From MWDT01 sp035506315 (GTDB lineage: Bacteria > Verrucomicrobiota > Verrucomicrobiia > Opitutales > Opitutaceae): a DNA stretch of 8,161 nt. Below, in pieces: positions 6,702 through 8,161 of the stretch (the stretch's first letter is position 1; every line of letters begins with the position of its first letter). The DNA lies in contig DATJPQ010000203.1 in assembly GCA_035506315.1 (NCBI GenBank), forward strand, positions 1 to 8,161. Direction: 5' to 3'. The notes beneath the pieces are model-generated. The model was not told the DNA's origin. It worked only from the letters and a program-made list of their open reading frames with translations, and did no database searches. A program made the position numbers and the translations under genes.

Positions 6702-6842
6702 GGGCGCGATCTTGTCGCGCCCTGCCGGAGAGGGCACAGCCCTTCGACAGGCTCGGGGCCCTGACCCATTCAACTCCACTCAGGGTCATCCTGAGCGTGT
6801 CGAACGGATGAGCTTGTCGAAGCGGCAAGACTGCGCCCCTAC
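6698..6842. repeat. MITE-like palindromic element with 21-bp imperfect terminal repeats
   Basis: The left end (6698-6718, beginning GTAGGGGCGC and containing TCTTG) and the right end (6822-6842, ending GCGCCCCTAC) are inverted copies matching at 18 of 21 positions. A TA dinucleotide sits at the same place at each end (6699-6700 and 6840-6841), compatible with insertion at TA. Nested pairs lie inside. CTTCGACAGGCTC 6742-6754 pairs with GAGCTTGTCGAAG 6810-6822 (12/13). CCCTGA 6759-6764 pairs with TCAGGG 6780-6785. The left end alone also forms a perfect 8-bp hairpin (GGGCGCGA 6702-6709 with TCGCGCCC 6715-6722). No transposase is encoded, so it would be moved in trans. 'CTTCGACARGCTC' repeats are frequent in many environmental bacterial genomes. 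The hairpin could also act as an mRNA 3' end, but no T-tract follows. Confidence 0.75.
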
Positions 6843-6882
6843 GACTTCGACGAGCACCGCGGACCCGCGGAGCGTTTGTGAT

Positions 6883-6910
6883 GGATCCTTCACTTCGTTC
6901 AGGATGACAA
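6883..6910. repeat. Second short repeat related to the adjacent element
   Basis: CGTTCAGGATGAC at 6896-6908 is an inverted copy (12/13) of GTCATCCTGAGCG at 6785-6797 inside the upstream element. It is preceded by GGATCCTTCACTT, which together resembles the common 'ATCCTTCGCTTCGCTCAGGATGAC' intergenic repeat. It may be a separate half-element or the outer part of a larger composite spanning 6698-6910. Between the two lie two CCGCGG palindromes (6857-6862 and 6865-6870). Positions 6911-7005 are AT-richer, with nothing firmly assignable. Confidence 0.5.
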
Positions 6911-7005
6911 TCTGCTGGGAAATGGGTGCGGGAGGGTATTTTTCGTTCTATCAGCAAAAATAGATTGACTGGGATAAATCTTAACGCACAAAGAAGGCGT
7001 ACCCT

Positions 7006-7098
7006 ATGATTTTGATGAGCCCGAACCCCGCTTTGTTCTCCGGCGGAAACCCTCAAGCAGCAAGGCCCATGGCCGCTGGCGAGGAGCAAACCTTTTAA
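7006..7098 (+). CDS. Possible 30-codon small ORF or leader before the GTG gene
   Basis: ATG at 7006 opens a 30-codon frame beginning MILMSPNPALFSGG and ending at TAA 7096-7098. GAAGG at 6993-6997 lies 8 bases upstream as a plausible ribosome site. The stop is 10 bases before the GTG start of the next gene, which lacks its own good Shine-Dalgarno, so translation of this ORF could be coupled to it. Codon use is mixed, and there is no recognisable domain, membrane segment or attenuator-like codon run. It may be a chance ORF in the leader. Confidence 0.25.
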   Translation: MILMSPNPALFSGGNPQAARPMAAGEEQTF

Positions 7099-7108
7099 CC
7101 TGCCTGCC

Positions 7109-8161
7109 GTGCAAGATCTGAGATTCAGGTCAATTATTGCCGCACTGACACTGGGGCCGGCGTTGCTCCTGGCGCAAGAGACCACGCCCGCCGCCCCTGC
7201 AACGGAGTCGCCTGCCCCGCCGGCGACCCAGGGGGCTAATTCGAATTGGTCAGCGGACATGCTGACCAATCTGCTGAAAGAGCCGGCCAAGCCACAGGCC
7301 CAAGTTACCCCGGATGAGGGGTTCATCCTCCGTTCCTACCAACTCCGCCATTTGCACGTAGGTGAAACTCGCGTGCAAAACTTGATCGGGGTGCTGCAAA
7401 AGCTGCTGCCTCCGGGCAGTTCCGTTCGCCCGGACAATCGCGACAACGCCAATACGCTGCATGTGCTCACCACGCCGGTCGCCCACGCTGCGGCCGCAGA
7501 CTATATCTCTGTAGTCGATAGCGAGGAGACTGCGGCTGTGCCGGCCAAATCGGCACTCAGCGAAGAAATGCGGCAGGCGTTGGGAAAGTTGGAAAAACTC
7601 GGCGACACCACCAAGGTGGTCGCGGCCGTCAACAACGCGCAGTCCTCCTTCGACCGGCGTTTCACCGATCTGGCGGCCGCCCAGAAGCGCCTCATCAATT
7701 ACGTCCTGCTGGGATTGGTGGGCACGGTCGTGGTCGCGGGGTTGGGTATCATCCTGTATCTCCGGCGGCGGGCGGAGGCGGCCGCGCCGGCCCCGTCGAC
7801 GGCCCTCGTGGCCCTCCAGCCTGAGCAGGTCAACACCGCGCTCGCGCCGCTCCGCGAAGAGATGCAGACCCGCATGCTGGAAACCCTCAATCAAGCGGCG
7901 GTCGGCCTCGAGGCGTGGGCCAACAAGCGCAAGGAGGAGCAGGAGGCGCTGATGGCGATCGTGCAACGCCAGGCGAATTCATTGGATGCCGCCCAGCTCG
8001 CGCTGCAAAAGACCCGCACGCAGTACATCGAGGAATCGAACCGGCTCCTGGTTGAGCAACGCCAGATCACGGGCAATCTGGCGGAGTCGAATTCGCGGAT
8101 CGAGGGCACCATGCGGGAAATGCAGGTGCAGACCAACCGGACCGAGGCCATCGCCGAGGAA
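7109..8161 (+). CDS. Membrane protein with secretin-N1-like domain and long coiled coil (partial)
   Basis: The frame is open to the window end; 351 residues are visible and the C-terminus is missing. GTG 7109 is the only usual start codon between the in-frame stops at 7007-7018 and the signal peptide. Residues 1-23 form that signal (SIIAALTLGPALLLAQ). After an Ala/Pro linker, residues 69-140 resemble a secretin N1/STN-type domain: ILRSYQLRHLHVGETRVQNL (73-92), then LIGVLQKLLPPGSS, DNANTLHVLTTP (112-123) and DYISVVDSEE (131-140). A membrane helix lies at about 197-218 (NYVLLGLVGTVVVAGLGIIL), followed by RRR as a cytoplasmic stop-transfer. From about 235 to the end the sequence is a Glu/Gln/Arg-rich coiled coil with no proline after about 248. 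The likely topology is N-terminus periplasmic and coiled coil cytoplasmic. A true secretin would have a beta-barrel instead, so this is not one. It may be an envelope scaffold of the neighbouring secretion system; that role is inferred from position only. Confidence 0.7.
   Translation, partial: MQDLRFRSIIAALTLGPALLLAQETTPAAPATESPAPPATQGANSNWSADMLTNLLKEPAKPQAQVTPDEGFILRSYQLRHLHVGETRVQNLIGVLQKLLPPGSSVRPDNRDNANTLHVLTTPVAHAAAADYISVVDSEETAAVPAKSALSEEMRQALGKLEKLGDTTKVVAAVNNAQSSFDRRFTDLAAAQKRLINYVLLGLVGTVVVAGLGIILYLRRRAEAAAPAPSTALVALQPEQVNTALAPLREEMQTRMLETLNQAAVGLEAWANKRKEEQEALMAIVQRQANSLDAAQLALQKTRTQYIEESNRLLVEQRQITGNLAESNSRIEGTMREMQVQTNRTEAIAEE

Noticed and set aside
6702..6722. Rho-independent terminator after the 6081 gene
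   Set aside because: The hairpin is perfect but no T-tract follows, and it is one end of the repeat element.
6965..6993. Sigma-70 promoter from TTGACT at 6965
   Set aside because: No acceptable -10 lies 16-18 bases downstream.
6568..7326. 252-residue minus-strand ORF
   Set aside because: It runs through the palindromic repeats and antisense to two genes, and it is open because of GC richness.
7250..7966. 238-residue minus-strand ORF
   Set aside because: It is antisense to the coiled-coil gene and His/Arg-rich. The plus strand carries a signal peptide, TM helix and coiled coil with good codon bias.
1..8161. CRISPR array, tRNA or rRNA genes
   Set aside because: No regularly spaced direct repeats, tRNA cloverleaf or rRNA-like stretches were seen by eye.

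Overview
The window is GC-rich bacterial DNA with strongly GC-biased third codon positions and compact, overlapping genes. The repeat families in the gaps (hairpins built on GGAGCGCGGACG, CGCGGT...ACCGCG and CTTCGACARGCTC) are of a kind I associate with Verrucomicrobiota such as Opitutales and related environmental bacteria. That placement is from memory and is only moderately certain.

Layout. Positions 1-60 are the C-terminal tail of an upstream gene. Positions 61-422 hold no gene but several inverted repeats. Positions 423-1709 encode a secreted clan GH-A (GH5-like) glycoside hydrolase with both catalytic glutamates visible. Positions 1716-1890 on the minus strand look like the broken 3' end of another gene, cut off at an AT-rich stretch (about 1887-1930) that precedes the main operon.

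The main operon (1942-6701) is a run of tightly coupled plus-strand genes that I read as part of a conjugation-type (F-like) type IV secretion system. It has a VirB8/TraE-like inner-membrane protein, a VirB9/TraK-like periplasmic protein and a VirB10/TraB-like bridging protein. These are followed by a small unrecognised protein that probably carries a frameshift, a 226-residue lipoprotein in the place usually held by TraV/VirB7, and an unrecognised 206-residue soluble protein. The first four genes are joined by 4-base ATGA overlaps. No ATPase, pilin, relaxase or coupling protein lies in the window, so the system continues outside it or is incomplete.

The operon is interrupted or ended at 6698-6842 by a roughly 145-bp MITE-like palindromic element. 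The element supplies the stop codon of the last gene. After a further repeat and a possible 30-codon ORF, a GTG-started gene begins at 7109 and runs off the window end. It encodes a signal peptide, a secretin-N1-like periplasmic domain, one membrane helix and a long coiled coil, an architecture I do not recognise as a named family. It could be an additional envelope component of the same secretion system.
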